Notes under the pieces: generated by a model
Databases searched by the model: none
What the model saw: the letters and a program-made list of their open reading frames with translations, nothing else
Told to the model about the DNA's origin: nothing
Source of the DNA: an uncultured Holophagaceae bacterium
GTDB taxonomy: Bacteria; Acidobacteriota; Holophagae; Holophagales; Holophagaceae
Reading direction: 5' to 3'
Length of the DNA stretch: 64,000 bases
Assembly: GCA_903913215.1 (NCBI GenBank)
Contig: CAIWKE010000010.1
Span: 62,001 to 126,000, forward strand
In this document: positions 53,097 through 62,654 of the stretch, in pieces
Position numbering within the stretch: the stretch's first letter is position 1
Layout: every line of letters begins with the position of its first letter
Made by a program: the position numbers and the translations under genes

Positions 53097-53170
53097 GGCG
53101 TCATCTCCTGAGCGGCTGGCCTATTCTCCGGCGTAGGAGCAGCAAGCGGGGGAAAATCGAGCGCGCACCC

Positions 53171-53201
53171 CAAAACCAAAACGGGCGCCCAAGGGCGCCC
53201 G
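53171..53201 (-). terminator. Terminator of the cold-shock gene
   Basis: 11-bp stem AACGGGCGCCC/GGGCGCCCGTT with a 2-nt loop, followed on the minus strand by TTTTGGTTTTGG. Confidence 0.85.
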
Positions 53202-53220
53202 TTCAGGATTGCATCGAAGA

Positions 53221-53424
53221 TCAGATCTTCTGGACGTTGGTGGCCTGGGGGCCCTTCTGGCCCTGAGCGACTTCGAAGCTGACGCGCTGATTCTCGTCCA
53301 GCGTGCGGAAGCCGCCGCCCTGGATGGCGGTGTGGTGAACGAAGAGATCAGCGCCGCCCTCGTCGGGGGTGATGAATCCGAAGCCCTTTTCAGCGTTGAA
53401 CCACTTGACGATGCCTTGAGCCAT
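53221..53424 (-). CDS. Cold-shock domain protein
   Basis: 67 residues, one CSD. RNP1 (KGFGFITP) and RNP2 (LFVHHTAI) are intact, with [13 protein letters not shown] at the start. Binds single-stranded RNA/DNA and acts as an RNA chaperone. The 152 nt upstream of the start to the next gene could carry the long leader common in csp genes. Confidence 0.97.
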   Translation of the reverse strand: MAQGIVKWFNAEKGFGFITPDEGGADLFVHHTAIQGGGFRTLDENQRVSFEVAQGQKGPQATNVQKI

Positions 53425-53576
53425 GACTGTTTCCTGCGCTATGTCTGGTGATGTTGTAGCGATGACTTTCCCCAGACAAGGCCGTCATTGCGTGTATGTG
53501 AGGTCCGCCCTTGGCGGGTCACGCGATCATCATGACAGGATTCGTTTTGTCCACCAGTATTTTATGGGCACCTTTT

Positions 53577-54374
53577 TCAGAACCGGAGCACTGCCCCCAG
53601 ACCCACGCCCTTCCGCTCCAGGTTGAACACCAGGTCGTCTTTGATGGAGCCCTTGGGCACGTCGAAGGTGCTGCCTTCGTAGAAGGCCCGCAGCCCGAAC
53701 CACTGCACAGGGAAGATCCGGAGGTCCGCCCCCACCATGGTGTACTTGGCCTGTTTGTAGCCCAGGTAGTGGACATAGGCCTTGGCTTCCACCAGATTGC
53801 TGAGGCCCCGCCCGCCCACGGACAGGCCGATCTGAGGGATGGGTGCCTTGATCTCAGTGCTGCCGGTCTGGATGGGGCCCGTGGTGGGAGTGCCGGTGGC
53901 ATCCATGTCCAGGGTCCAGGCCTGCACGCCCAGGTCCAGTCCCAGCCAGGCATCGCTGCCCTTGATGACCTTGATGGTCCAGACCCCGTCCAGGCTGGCC
54001 AGCTTCACGTGGGACTGGACGCGGGTGCCTACCTTGTAGGTCTGCCCCTGGAAGGTGAAGACCTGAGTCACCACCCGGTCACCCCTGTATTCAGCGGTGC
54101 CACTGGAAACCTGCAGGGCGAAGCGGGGGCCCTGGTAGTTCACGAAGAAGCCTGGCGTGGTCTTCTGCTTGGCTAGGCCCAGGTCCGAGTCCAGGTCCAG
54201 GGCGATGGGCAGGCCATCCTGGATTCCTGAGAAGTGGCCCGTGAAGGTGGGGCCATAGGACTGGGCGCCCAGGGACCAGGAACGCTGCAGGTCCGGGACC
54301 GCCGCGTTGGGCGCACCCAGCTGGGCGAACAGGGCCGAGGCGCTGAGGGACAAGACAAGGGGCAGGACGCGCAT
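53577..54374 (-). CDS. Outer-membrane beta-barrel protein, paralogue B
   Basis: 265 residues. Signal peptide (LVLSLSASALFAQLGAP), alternating strands and a C-terminal Leu-Arg-Phe end. It shares FAQLGAP, DGVWT(I/Y)K, a D-D-LGL segment and the VLRF terminus with the gene at 54431. Function unknown. Confidence 0.8.
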   Translation of the reverse strand: MRVLPLVLSLSASALFAQLGAPNAAVPDLQRSWSLGAQSYGPTFTGHFSGIQDGLPIALDLDSDLGLAKQKTTPGFFVNYQGPRFALQVSSGTAEYRGDRVVTQVFTFQGQTYKVGTRVQSHVKLASLDGVWTIKVIKGSDAWLGLDLGVQAWTLDMDATGTPTTGPIQTGSTEIKAPIPQIGLSVGGRGLSNLVEAKAYVHYLGYKQAKYTMVGADLRIFPVQWFGLRAFYEGSTFDVPKGSIKDDLVFNLERKGVGLGAVLRF

Positions 54375-54430
54375 GACTCCTCCGGGGGGTGTTATCCCTC
54401 CTATCGGTCAGTGGCCCAGAAGCTCAAGGA

Positions 54431-55219
54431 TCAGAACCGCAGGACCAGCCCGAAGCCCGTGCTCTTGCGATCCGCGGAGATGTCCAGATCCTGCTGCAGG
54501 GAGCCCGCGGGGATGCGGATCTTGCTGGCGTCGTAGAAGAAGCGCACCCCGAAGCTGGGGTAGAAGTAGGCGCGGGCATCCAGGCCGTAGCGGGTGGAGG
54601 AGGCGCCCTTCAGCTTCATGAGGCGGTAGTAGATCCGGGTCTCCACCAGGCCATCCACGCCGTTGGACCAGGCGCTCAGCCCCACCTGGGGCAGCAGCAG
54701 GGAGGGACTTGCCTGCTGGGTGAGGGAGGTGGCGGCATTCTGGGCCGAGAGGTCCGCCTTGAGATACTGCCCCGCCAGGTCCAGGCCGATCCAGGCATCA
54801 CTTCTCGCCATAAATTTGTAGGTCCAGACCCCATCCAGCACCCGCACCTTGGCCGAGGACAGGAGGGTCGTGCCGGTAGGATGGACACGGCCATCCAGGG
54901 CAATATCCCGGGTCTGGGTGCGACTGCCCCCGTACTCGGTGTTGTCGTAACTGAGCAGGAGCATGGAGGAGGCGCCTGAGTATTCCCCGAAGAAGCCCAG
55001 GGGGCTCTTATCCCGACTCAAGCCCAGGTCCGCGTCCGTGTCCACCAGGGAGGTCTTGCCGTTCCGGCTGCCCGAGACCGAGGCGATGAGGGTGGGCTGC
55101 ACCTTCTGGACCCCGAGGGTCCAGTGCAACTGCGACGCCGCCGTCGGCCCCATGGGCGCACCCAACTGCGCAAAGGCGGAAAGACCGGTCAGACAGAGCA
55201 GGAGGGCCATGATGCGCAT
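54431..55219 (-). CDS. Outer-membrane beta-barrel protein, paralogue A
   Basis: 262 residues. Signal peptide (LLCLTGLSAFAQLGAP), barrel-like strand pattern, C-terminal VLRF. Tandem paralogue of the gene at 53577, with 56 nt between them; the divergence is high, so the duplication is not recent. Function unknown. Confidence 0.8.
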   Translation of the reverse strand: MRIMALLLCLTGLSAFAQLGAPMGPTAASQLHWTLGVQKVQPTLIASVSGSRNGKTSLVDTDADLGLSRDKSPLGFFGEYSGASSMLLLSYDNTEYGGSRTQTRDIALDGRVHPTGTTLLSSAKVRVLDGVWTYKFMARSDAWIGLDLAGQYLKADLSAQNAATSLTQQASPSLLLPQVGLSAWSNGVDGLVETRIYYRLMKLKGASSTRYGLDARAYFYPSFGVRFFYDASKIRIPAGSLQQDLDISADRKSTGFGLVLRF

Positions 55220-55242
55220 GGGGTCATGCTATCGCCAAAGGC

Positions 55243-57369
55243 TCAGATCGCCGCGAGCTTCCGGTAGGCCTCCAGGAAGTCCTTGGGCTGGGGCAGGATC
55301 TCGTCTTCCACGGCGGGGTAGTAGGCCACCCAGGTGTCCTTGGCGGCCACGCGGCGCACAGGGGCGTCCAGGTGGAAGAACAGCTCATCGGCGATGCGGG
55401 CGGCGATCTCGGAACCGTAGCCCCAGCTCAGCGTGTCCTCGTGGGCCACGATGACGCGGTGGGTCTTCTTCACGGTGCGCTCGATGGCGGCCCAGTCGTA
55501 GGGGTTCAGGCTGCGGAGGTCGATGATCTCCACGGAGATGCCCTCCTTCTCCGCCTCCCGGGCCGCCTGCACGGCGCGGTGCACGGTGCAGCCGTAGGTG
55601 ATGACGGAGAGGCTGCTGCCCTCCCGCACGGTGCGGGCCTTGCCGAAGGGGATCATGAAGTCCGGGCCGGGGTCGTTGCCCTTATTGTGGGTCTGCCGGT
55701 AGAGATGCTTGGGCTCCAGGAAGAGCACGGGGTCGTCGCAGCGGATGGCCGTGCGCAGCAGGCCAGCAGCGTCCAGCGCATTGCTGGGGCAGATCACCCG
55801 CAGACCGGGGATGTGGGTGAAGGTGCTTTCGCCGCACTGGCTGTGGTAGGTGGCCCCGCCCATGAGGTAGCCGGCGATGGGCACGCGGATCACCATGGGC
55901 GCCTTGAAGGCCCCGTGGGAGCGCCAGCGGATGCTGGCCAGCTCGTCGCGGAGCTGCTGCATGGCGGGCCAGATGTAGTCGAAGAACTGGATCTCCGCCA
56001 CGGGCTTGAAGCCCCGGGCCGCCAGGCCGATGCCCCGGCCCACAATGGTGGCTTCCGCCAGGGGCGTGTTGAAGACCCGGTGGGCGCCGAACTGCTTCTG
56101 CAGCCCGTAGGTGGTCTTGAAGACACCGCCCTTGCCCTTCACCTCGTCGAGGATGTCCTCGCGGCTGGCGTCGGCCACGTCCTCACCGAAGACCAGGATG
56201 CGCGGATCCCGGGCCATCTCGTGCTTCAAGGTGGCATTGATGAGGTCCAGCATGGTCTTGCGGCCGACCTCCTGGTCGCCGGGGTTGTCCTCGGTGTCGA
56301 AGGCCGCGGAGGTGGGATCCACATCCTCGCTGTAGAGGTGCTGGTAGTAGGTGCCGGGCGTCGGCACGGGGGCTGCCTCGGCTTCCACCCAGGCCGCCTC
56401 GATCTCGGCCTGCACCTCGTCCTTCAGCGCCTGAAGCTCGGCCTCGGTCAGGTCGCCCCAGGCCAGCAGCTGCTGGGCATAGGTGGTCACGGGATCACGC
56501 AGGGCCTCGGCCTCACGCTGGGCCTTGGACTTGTAGAGCTGCTCATCGTCGGAGAGCGAGTGGCTGTAGGGGCGGATGACCTTGGCCCGCACCAGGGCCG
56601 GTCCCTTGCGGGCGCGGGCGTGGTCTGCGGCGGCCTGCAGGGCCGCGTGACTGGCAATGGGATCGCACCCGTCCACATCGTCGATGATGAGGAGACCATG
56701 CTCCGCATAGCCCTGCACCAGGGCCGCGATGTTGCCGCCGGGGTACTGCACTTCCGTGGGCGTGCTGATGGCGTAGCCGTTGTCCTCCACCAGGAAGACC
56801 ATGGGGGCTTTCAAGTTCACGGCATTGCTGAGGGCCTCCCAGAATTCGCCCTGGCTGCAGGTGCCGTCGCCCGTGGTGGCCAGTGCGACTTCATCTGAAT
56901 GGATGCCCAGGAGATCCTGCACGCCGCCCTGCTCGGCACGAACCACCGCCTCCACGGCGCCCACGGCCTGGAGGAACTGGCTGCCTGTGGGGCTGGAGGT
57001 GATGAAGATGTTCAGCTTCTTGTGGCCCCAATGGCTGGGCATCTGGCGGCCGCCGCTGGCCGGATCCTCCACGGAGCCCACGGAGCCCAGGAACATCTCC
57101 TTGGCCGTGTAGCCAAGGCCGTAGGCCAGGGCCCGGTCCCGGTAGTAGAAGAAGAACCAGTCGTGGCCGGGCCGGAAGACCATGGCCGCCGCAGCCTGCA
57201 CCGCCTCGTGGCCGACGCCATTGATCTGGAAGAAGACCTTGTTCTGCCGCTTGCCCATGATCTCTTTGTCATCGATGCGCCGGGCGGCGTAGATCGTGCG
57301 ATAGAGCTTCACCCGCTGCTCGCGGGTCAGGGTGGTGTTCGGCACGGACAGGTCGGAAGGGGTGGTCAA
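55243..57369 (-). CDS. Branched-chain/2-oxoacid dehydrogenase E1, fused alpha-beta subunits
   Basis: About 708 residues. E1-alpha occupies roughly 1-340, with thiamine-diphosphate motif [17 protein letters not shown] and [10 protein letters not shown]1-beta occupies 370-710 ([32 protein letters not shown]). Decarboxylates 2-oxo acids and loads acyl groups onto lipoyl-E2; E2 and E3 genes are not adjacent. Start: TTG at 57369 has GGAG five nt upstream; a GTG two codons earlier (57375) lacks that spacing. No ATG occurs before the conserved region. Confidence 0.92.
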   Translation of the reverse strand: MTTPSDLSVPNTTLTREQRVKLYRTIYAARRIDDKEIMGKRQNKVFFQINGVGHEAVQAAAAMVFRPGHDWFFFYYRDRALAYGLGYTAKEMFLGSVGSVEDPASGGRQMPSHWGHKKLNIFITSSPTGSQFLQAVGAVEAVVRAEQGGVQDLLGIHSDEVALATTGDGTCSQGEFWEALSNAVNLKAPMVFLVEDNGYAISTPTEVQYPGGNIAALVQGYAEHGLLIIDDVDGCDPIASHAALQAAADHARARKGPALVRAKVIRPYSHSLSDDEQLYKSKAQREAEALRDPVTTYAQQLLAWGDLTEAELQALKDEVQAEIEAAWVEAEAAPVPTPGTYYQHLYSEDVDPTSAAFDTEDNPGDQEVGRKTMLDLINATLKHEMARDPRILVFGEDVADASREDILDEVKGKGGVFKTTYGLQKQFGAHRVFNTPLAEATIVGRGIGLAARGFKPVAEIQFFDYIWPAMQQLRDELASIRWRSHGAFKAPMVIRVPIAGYLMGGATYHSQCGESTFTHIPGLRVICPSNALDAAGLLRTAIRCDDPVLFLEPKHLYRQTHNKGNDPGPDFMIPFGKARTVREGSSLSVITYGCTVHRAVQAAREAEKEGISVEIIDLRSLNPYDWAAIERTVKKTHRVIVAHEDTLSWGYGSEIAARIADELFFHLDAPVRRVAAKDTWVAYYPAVEDEILPQPKDFLEAYRKLAAI

Positions 57370-57565
57370 TCGCACTCCAGGCAGGATCTAGGTGCAAGAA
57401 TGCCAAAATCTGACGCAGCGGTGTGGATCCTCGGTCGATACCCCATGTTTAGCACAGACTATCGGTCGAAAGAAGAATTTCACAGGCAGGGGCACAGACC
57501 ACCCTAGATCAATAGCGATGCCAAGGTCGAGAAACTACTGGTGCTCTGGCGGGCCCACCGCCCAG
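57370..57565. other. Gap between E1 and amtB genes
   Basis: About 200 nt holding the E1 upstream region. I see no gene, repeat or clear promoter. Confidence 0.5.
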
Positions 57566-57599
57566 AAAAAAGCGGAGTGGCCCACATGGACCACCCCGC
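57566..57599 (-). terminator. Rho-independent terminator of amtB
   Basis: On the minus strand, a ~12-bp stem (GCGGGGTGGTCC/GGGCCACTCCGC, one G-T) is followed by six T residues, 24 nt after the stop. Confidence 0.9.
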
Positions 57600-57622
57600 C
57601 GTTCCATCAACTTCGATCGGCT

Positions 57623-58861
57623 TTAAAGGCCCTGGGGATAGGCCTCTTCGCCATGCAGGTCGGTGTCCAGGCCCTTGACTTCCGCATTGGCGGTCACGCG
57701 CACGGGGGTGATGCGGTCGATGATCCAGAGCATGCCGTAGGTGAAGCCGAAGGCCCACACGGAGGAGATGCCCACCGCGGCCATCTGCTTGCCGAAGAAG
57801 CCCACATTGCCCCGGAGGAGACCATCGGAGCCCGCGGGGTTCCAGACCTTGGAGGCGAAGATGCCCAGGAAGATTACGCCGATGAGCCCACCCACACCGT
57901 GCACGCCCCAGACGTCCAGCGCGTCGTCCCAACCCAGTTTGTTCTTGAGGGCCACGGCGTAGTAACAGATGACGCCGGCCATGATGCCGATGAGGGCGGC
58001 GGTGCTGAGGGACACATAGCCCGCGGCGGGGGTGATGGTGGCCAGACCCGCGACAGCGCCCGTGAGCAGGCCCACGAACTTGGGCTGCTTGGCATTCATC
58101 CACTCGACCAGGAGCCAGGTGGCGCCGGCGAAGGAGGCGGCGATGTCCGTGTTCAGGTAGGCGCTGGCGGTGATCTCGTCCACCCGCAGTTCCGAACCGG
58201 CATTGAAGCCGTACCAGCCGAACCAGAGCAGGCCCGTGCCCAGGGCGATGAGGGGCACGTTGTGGGGGACATTCTCCACCACGGAGCGGCGGCCCACATA
58301 GAGAATCGACGCCAGGGCGGCGAAGCCCGCGGTGTTGTGCACCACTATGCCGCCCGCGAAGTCCAGCACACCCCACTTGGCGAGGATGCCCTCGGGGCTC
58401 CAGACCATGTGGACGAAGGGGAAGTAGACGAAGACCAGCCAGCCCGTGAGAAAGAGGAAGTAGGCCTTGAAGGTCACGCGGTTGGCGAAGGCGCCGGTGA
58501 TCAGGGCCGGGGTGATGATGGCGAACATCATCTGGTAGGACACGTGGACGATGAGGGGGATACCCGCGTCATTGCCCGTGTACATGGTGTGCAGGGTGAT
58601 GCCCTTGAGGAACGCGTAGTAGGTGGGATCTCCGATGATGCCGTGCCAGGTGGGGCCGAAGCACATGGAGTAGCCAAAGGCGAACCAGAGCACCGTGGTC
58701 CAGACCAGGGAGACGAAGCTCTGCGTCATGATGGTGAGCACATTCTTCCGGCCCACCAGGCCCCCGTAGAAGAAGGCCAGGCCCGGGGTCATGAGCATGA
58801 CCAGGCTGGCGCAGAGCAGCATGAACGCGGTGTTCCCGACGTTGAATTGAACGGGTGGCAT
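57623..58861 (-). CDS. amtB: Ammonium transporter
   Basis: 412 residues, about eleven membrane helices. Signatures include LMTPGLAFFYGGLV, the FAGGIVVHNTAG segment with the first pore histidine and the WGVHGVGGLIGV segment with the second. Moves ammonium across the inner membrane. No processed leader peptide is obvious. GAGGAGG precedes the ATG. The usual glnK partner gene is not next to it. Confidence 0.96.
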   Translation of the reverse strand: MPPVQFNVGNTAFMLLCASLVMLMTPGLAFFYGGLVGRKNVLTIMTQSFVSLVWTTVLWFAFGYSMCFGPTWHGIIGDPTYYAFLKGITLHTMYTGNDAGIPLIVHVSYQMMFAIITPALITGAFANRVTFKAYFLFLTGWLVFVYFPFVHMVWSPEGILAKWGVLDFAGGIVVHNTAGFAALASILYVGRRSVVENVPHNVPLIALGTGLLWFGWYGFNAGSELRVDEITASAYLNTDIAASFAGATWLLVEWMNAKQPKFVGLLTGAVAGLATITPAAGYVSLSTAALIGIMAGVICYYAVALKNKLGWDDALDVWGVHGVGGLIGVIFLGIFASKVWNPAGSDGLLRGNVGFFGKQMAAVGISSVWAFGFTYGMLWIIDRITPVRVTANAEVKGLDTDLHGEEAYPQGL

Positions 58862-59005
58862 AAAAATTACCTCCTCATCATAAAAAAACAGACGACGCCG
58901 GAAGTATGCAGAGCTTCGCCTGTGACCCGGGTGCGGAGGCGGGATTTTTTATGCATTTTTTATGCGGGTTCCCGATGGGGGAGTCCCGCTTAACCTGGAG
59001 CCTCC
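58862..59005. promoter_or_regulatory. Divergent control region, amtB / kdpD-like
   Basis: 144 nt. Contains two direct copies of TTTTTTATGC (about 58945-58971), which read on the minus strand as GCATAAAAAAT pairs. A sigma-54 consensus is not seen. Confidence 0.45.
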
Positions 59006-60934
59006 ATGGACAACCCCTCCCCGGTCCGGCCCATCCTCGTGGCCCTGGGCTCCGAAGCCCAGTCCCTCCGCCTCATTCACGCGGGGTTCCGCCTGGCGCG
59101 GGAGCGCGCGGCGCCCTGGATCGGCGTCTATGTGGACCGGGGCCAGGGCTCTGCCACCGAGGATGCCGAGCAGGTGCAGGTCTGGATGCAGGAGGCCCAA
59201 CGCCTCGGCGCCGAAGTGCGAACGGTGGAAGCCCCCACCCTGGCCCAGGGGCTCGCGGATCTGACCCGCCGCACCCATGCCCAGGCTCTGGTCATGGGCC
59301 GCTCCCGGGACCGCTGGCCCTGGGCCCGGCTGGGCCACTCCACGGCGGATGAACTGCAGCGCCGGGGCCTGGATGCAGAGCTGGTCGTCATGGATGATCC
59401 GGGGGCCCGGGCGGAACCTGGGGCCCCGACCATGGCCTTCGGGGCCCTGGCCGGAACCTTCCTGGTGCTGGCTACGGCCACGGGCCTGGCCTGGCTGGTG
59501 CCCGCCGAGGGCAACCTGGCCCTGGTGCTGCCGGTCTACCTCCTGGGCGTCACGCTCATCGCCCACCACTGGGGGGCGGCCCTGGGCATCCTGGCCTCGG
59601 TGCTCAGCGTGCTCCTCTACAACCTGCTGCTGGAGACCCCCCGCTTCCATGAGGCCGCCTCCCGCTGGCCCAACCTGCTCTTCTTCCTGCTGATGCTGTT
59701 GGCGGCCCAGCTCATGATCGGTCTCCTGCGCCGCCTGCGGGCCCAGGCCCGGGAGGTGCAGCGCCGGGAGCTACACACGGCCTCCCTCTATTTGCTGGGC
59801 CGGGCCCTGGCCCGGAGCCTCAGCCCCGATGAGGTCGCCGCCACCGCCGCCGAACACCTCCGGCGGGTTTTCAAGGCCCGTGCGTGGCTGCTCTTCCCTG
59901 AAGGCGAGGCCTGGAAGGTGCGACCCGAGGCCCCGGGCGAACACCTGGACGAGCCCCTTCCCCCGCCCTCGGAGTTGCTGCCCCGGCTGGTGGTGGGAGC
60001 CGACGCCGGGGATCCCCTGGAGCCCCTGCCCGTGGGCCCGGCCTTCTGCCTCTCCCTGCTCAGCACGGACCAGAGCGAGGGCGTGCTCCGCATCCTGCCC
60101 CGGGACGGGGAGCCCCTGCAGCCCAGCAGCTGGGAGCTTCTCAAGGCCTTCGCCGTGCAGATTGCCCTGGCCCTGGAGCGGCTGCGCTGGCTGGAGGAGG
60201 CCCGCCGGGCCCAGCTGGACCACGAGACCGAACGGCTGCGCAGCACCCTGCTGGGCGCCATCGGCCACGACCTGAGAACCCCCCTGGCCGCCATCCACGG
60301 CGCCGCCAGCAGCCTGCTTCTGCCCGGGGATCTGCCGGGGGCGGCCCAGCGGGACCTGCTCACCATGATCCAGGAGGAGAGCGAGCGATTGGCCCATCTG
60401 CTGGGCAACCTCCTGGATCTCACCCGCTTGGAGAGTGGCACCATCCAGGTTCACAAGGAGTGGCAGCCCCTGGAGGAGGTCATCGGCTCGGCCCTGGGCC
60501 GCCTGGAGCGCCACTCCGGCGTCCTGCCCGTGCGGGTGGACCTGCCCGAGGACCTGCCCTCAGCCCCCTTTGATGCGGCCCTCATCGAGCAGGTGCTCAT
60601 CAACCTGCTCAGCAACGCCAAAGCCCATGCCCCGGGCCAGGATGTGGACCTGCGCGCCTGGGCAGAGCCCGACTGGCTGCACCTGGAGGTGGCGGATCGG
60701 GGCCCCGGCATTCCAGAAGAGAGCCTGGAACGGGTCTTCGACAAGTTTTTCCGCCTGCCCGGCGCCGGCGACGGGGGCGTGGGCCTGGGCCTGGCCATCT
60801 GCCGGGCCATCCTGCAGGCCCACGGCGGCCGCATCCACGCCAGCAACCGCCTGGGCGGCGGCTCGGTCTTCGGTCTGGCCCTGCCCCTAGAGGGTACGCC
60901 GCCCCCGGGCCTGGTCCCCGAGGAGGCCCGGTGA
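59006..60934 (+). CDS. KdpD-like sensor histidine kinase with USP and DUF4118 domains
   Basis: 642 residues. Universal-stress-protein-like domain at about 8-128 (ILVALGSEAQSLRLI, LVMGRSRDRW); four membrane helices of DUF4118 type at about 142-245; GAF-like region at 260-400; HisKA with phospho-acceptor His421 (GHDLRTPLAAIHG); ATPase domain with LINLLSNAKAHA, DRGPGIP and GLGLAI. It lacks the large N-terminal KdpD sensor domain. It overlaps the response-regulator gene (GTGA). Signal may be potassium or turgor, but no kdpFABC is present. Confidence 0.9.
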   Translation: MDNPSPVRPILVALGSEAQSLRLIHAGFRLARERAAPWIGVYVDRGQGSATEDAEQVQVWMQEAQRLGAEVRTVEAPTLAQGLADLTRRTHAQALVMGRSRDRWPWARLGHSTADELQRRGLDAELVVMDDPGARAEPGAPTMAFGALAGTFLVLATATGLAWLVPAEGNLALVLPVYLLGVTLIAHHWGAALGILASVLSVLLYNLLLETPRFHEAASRWPNLLFFLLMLLAAQLMIGLLRRLRAQAREVQRRELHTASLYLLGRALARSLSPDEVAATAAEHLRRVFKARAWLLFPEGEAWKVRPEAPGEHLDEPLPPPSELLPRLVVGADAGDPLEPLPVGPAFCLSLLSTDQSEGVLRILPRDGEPLQPSSWELLKAFAVQIALALERLRWLEEARRAQLDHETERLRSTLLGAIGHDLRTPLAAIHGAASSLLLPGDLPGAAQRDLLTMIQEESERLAHLLGNLLDLTRLESGTIQVHKEWQPLEEVIGSALGRLERHSGVLPVRVDLPEDLPSAPFDAALIEQVLINLLSNAKAHAPGQDVDLRAWAEPDWLHLEVADRGPGIPEESLERVFDKFFRLPGAGDGGVGLGLAICRAILQAHGGRIHASNRLGGGSVFGLALPLEGTPPPGLVPEEAR

Positions 60935-61626
60935 ACCAGCCCCTCATCCTCATCATCGAAGACGAAGAGGCCCTGCGCCGCTTCCTGGTGCCCACCCTCA
61001 GCGGTCAGGGCTACCAGGTGCTTTGCGCCGCCACGGCCACGGAGGGCCTGGCCATGGCCCGCAGCCACAACCCCGACTTGGTGCTGCTGGACCTGGGTCT
61101 GCCGGACCTGGACGGCATGGCGGTGCTGGCCGACCTGCGCGGCTGGAGCCAGAAGCCCGTCGTCATCCTCAGCGCCCGCAACCAGGAGCGGCACAAGATC
61201 CAGGCCCTGGACCAGGGCGCCGACGACTACCTGGCCAAGCCCTTCGGGGCGGGGGAGCTGCTGGCCCGCATCCGCGTGGCCCTGCGCCACCGCCTGCCCG
61301 CCGATGCACCCGAACCCGTGCTGCACAGCGGCAGCCTGCAGGTGGATCTGGCGCGCCGGGAGGTGCACCAGGACGGCCAACTCGTCAAACTCACGATCCT
61401 GGAATACCGCCTGGTGGAAGCCCTGGCCCGCCGTAATGGGAAGGTGGCCACCCACACCCAGCTGCTGACCGAGGTCTGGGGCCCCGGCGGCAAAGGCAAC
61501 ACCCACTACCTCCGCATCTACATGGCCATGTTGCGGAAAAAACTGGAGGCCGACCCCACCCGGCCGCGGCATTTCATGACCGAGCCGAATGTGGGGTACC
61601 GGCTGGAGCTGGATGGCACGCACTGA
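60931..61626 (+). CDS. KdpE-like OmpR-family response regulator
   Basis: 231 residues. Receiver domain with acidic EDEE, phospho-acceptor Asp54 (LLDLGLPDLDG) and Lys103; winged-helix DNA-binding domain at about 130-225 (LTILEYRLVEALARR, HYLRIYMAMLRKKLE). GTG start overlaps the kinase gene. Partner of the preceding kinase. Confidence 0.93.
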   Translation: MNQPLILIIEDEEALRRFLVPTLSGQGYQVLCAATATEGLAMARSHNPDLVLLDLGLPDLDGMAVLADLRGWSQKPVVILSARNQERHKIQALDQGADDYLAKPFGAGELLARIRVALRHRLPADAPEPVLHSGSLQVDLARREVHQDGQLVKLTILEYRLVEALARRNGKVATHTQLLTEVWGPGGKGNTHYLRIYMAMLRKKLEADPTRPRHFMTEPNVGYRLELDGTH

Positions 61627-61704
61627 GCACTGGGCTGCGGACCTTTTTGCCCATTTCCCCCGGCCTGTTCTAGTCTGATAGTCCACGTTCAGACAGGGTC
61701 CACC

Positions 61705-62652
61705 ATGACGTCCATCGCTGCCATCCGCGCCATCCATGACCTGCCGATCCCCGAGCTGCTCTACCGGGCCGCCACAGCCCACCGGGAGCACTGGAACGCC
61801 GAGGAGATACAGTTCTGCACCCTGGATTCCATCAAGACCGGCGCCTGCCCCGAAGACTGCGCCTACTGCCCCCAGAGCGCCAAGTACCAGACGAACCTCA
61901 AGGTGGAGCCCCTGAAGGACGTGGCCAAGGTGCTGGCCGGAGCCGCCGAGGCCCGGGCCAACGGCTCCACCCGCTACTGCATGGGCGCCGCCTGGCGCGA
62001 GGTCAAGGACGACGCCAACTTCGACGCGGTGCTGGAGATGGTCCGCGGTGTCTCGGGGATGGGCATGGAGGTCTGCGTCACCCTGGGCATGCTCAACGAG
62101 GCCCAGGCCAAGCGCCTGAAGGCGGCGGGCTGCCAGGTCTACAACCACAACATCGACAGCAGCCGCGACTTCTACGAGACCATCATCCACACCCGGAAGT
62201 TCGATGAGCGCCTGGAGACCATTGCCGCCGTACGCACCGCGGGCCTGGAGGTCTGTTCTGGAGGCATCCTGGGCATGGGCGAGACCATCGACCAGCGCAT
62301 GCACTTCCTCCAGGAGCTCACGGAGCTGGAGCCCGCTCCGGAGAGCATCCCCATCAACCAGTTCGTGGCCGTGGATGGCACCCCCCTGGCGAACGTGGAT
62401 CCCCTGCCCCCCCTGGAGCTGGTACGCATGATCGCCACGGCCCGCCTCCTCTTCCCCAGGAGCCGCATCCGCCTCAGCGCGGGGCGCACGCAGATGAGCG
62501 ACGAGCTGCAGGCCCTCTGCTTCTTCGTGGGAGCCAACAGCATCTTCACCGGCGACAAACTCCTCACCACCCCGAACCCCGGCGATAACCACGACCAGTG
62601 GCTGCTGGCCGCCCTGGGGATGCGGGTCGAGGGCTTCGCCGAAAAGAGGTAG
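61705..62652 (+). CDS. bioB: Biotin synthase
   Basis: 315 residues, radical-SAM enzyme. 4Fe-4S cysteines Cys48, Cys52 and Cys55 (CPEDCAYCPQS); the 2Fe-2S cluster residues include Cys92 (YCMGAAW) and Cys124. Converts dethiobiotin to biotin. No other bio gene is near. A 78-nt gap precedes it. Confidence 0.97.
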   Translation: MTSIAAIRAIHDLPIPELLYRAATAHREHWNAEEIQFCTLDSIKTGACPEDCAYCPQSAKYQTNLKVEPLKDVAKVLAGAAEARANGSTRYCMGAAWREVKDDANFDAVLEMVRGVSGMGMEVCVTLGMLNEAQAKRLKAAGCQVYNHNIDSSRDFYETIIHTRKFDERLETIAAVRTAGLEVCSGGILGMGETIDQRMHFLQELTELEPAPESIPINQFVAVDGTPLANVDPLPPLELVRMIATARLLFPRSRIRLSAGRTQMSDELQALCFFVGANSIFTGDKLLTTPNPGDNHDQWLLAALGMRVEGFAEKR

Positions 62653-62654
62653 CC

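Noticed and set aside
58862-59005. Sigma-54 promoter for amtB
   Set aside because: No GG/GC-spaced -24/-12 consensus is visible on the minus strand.
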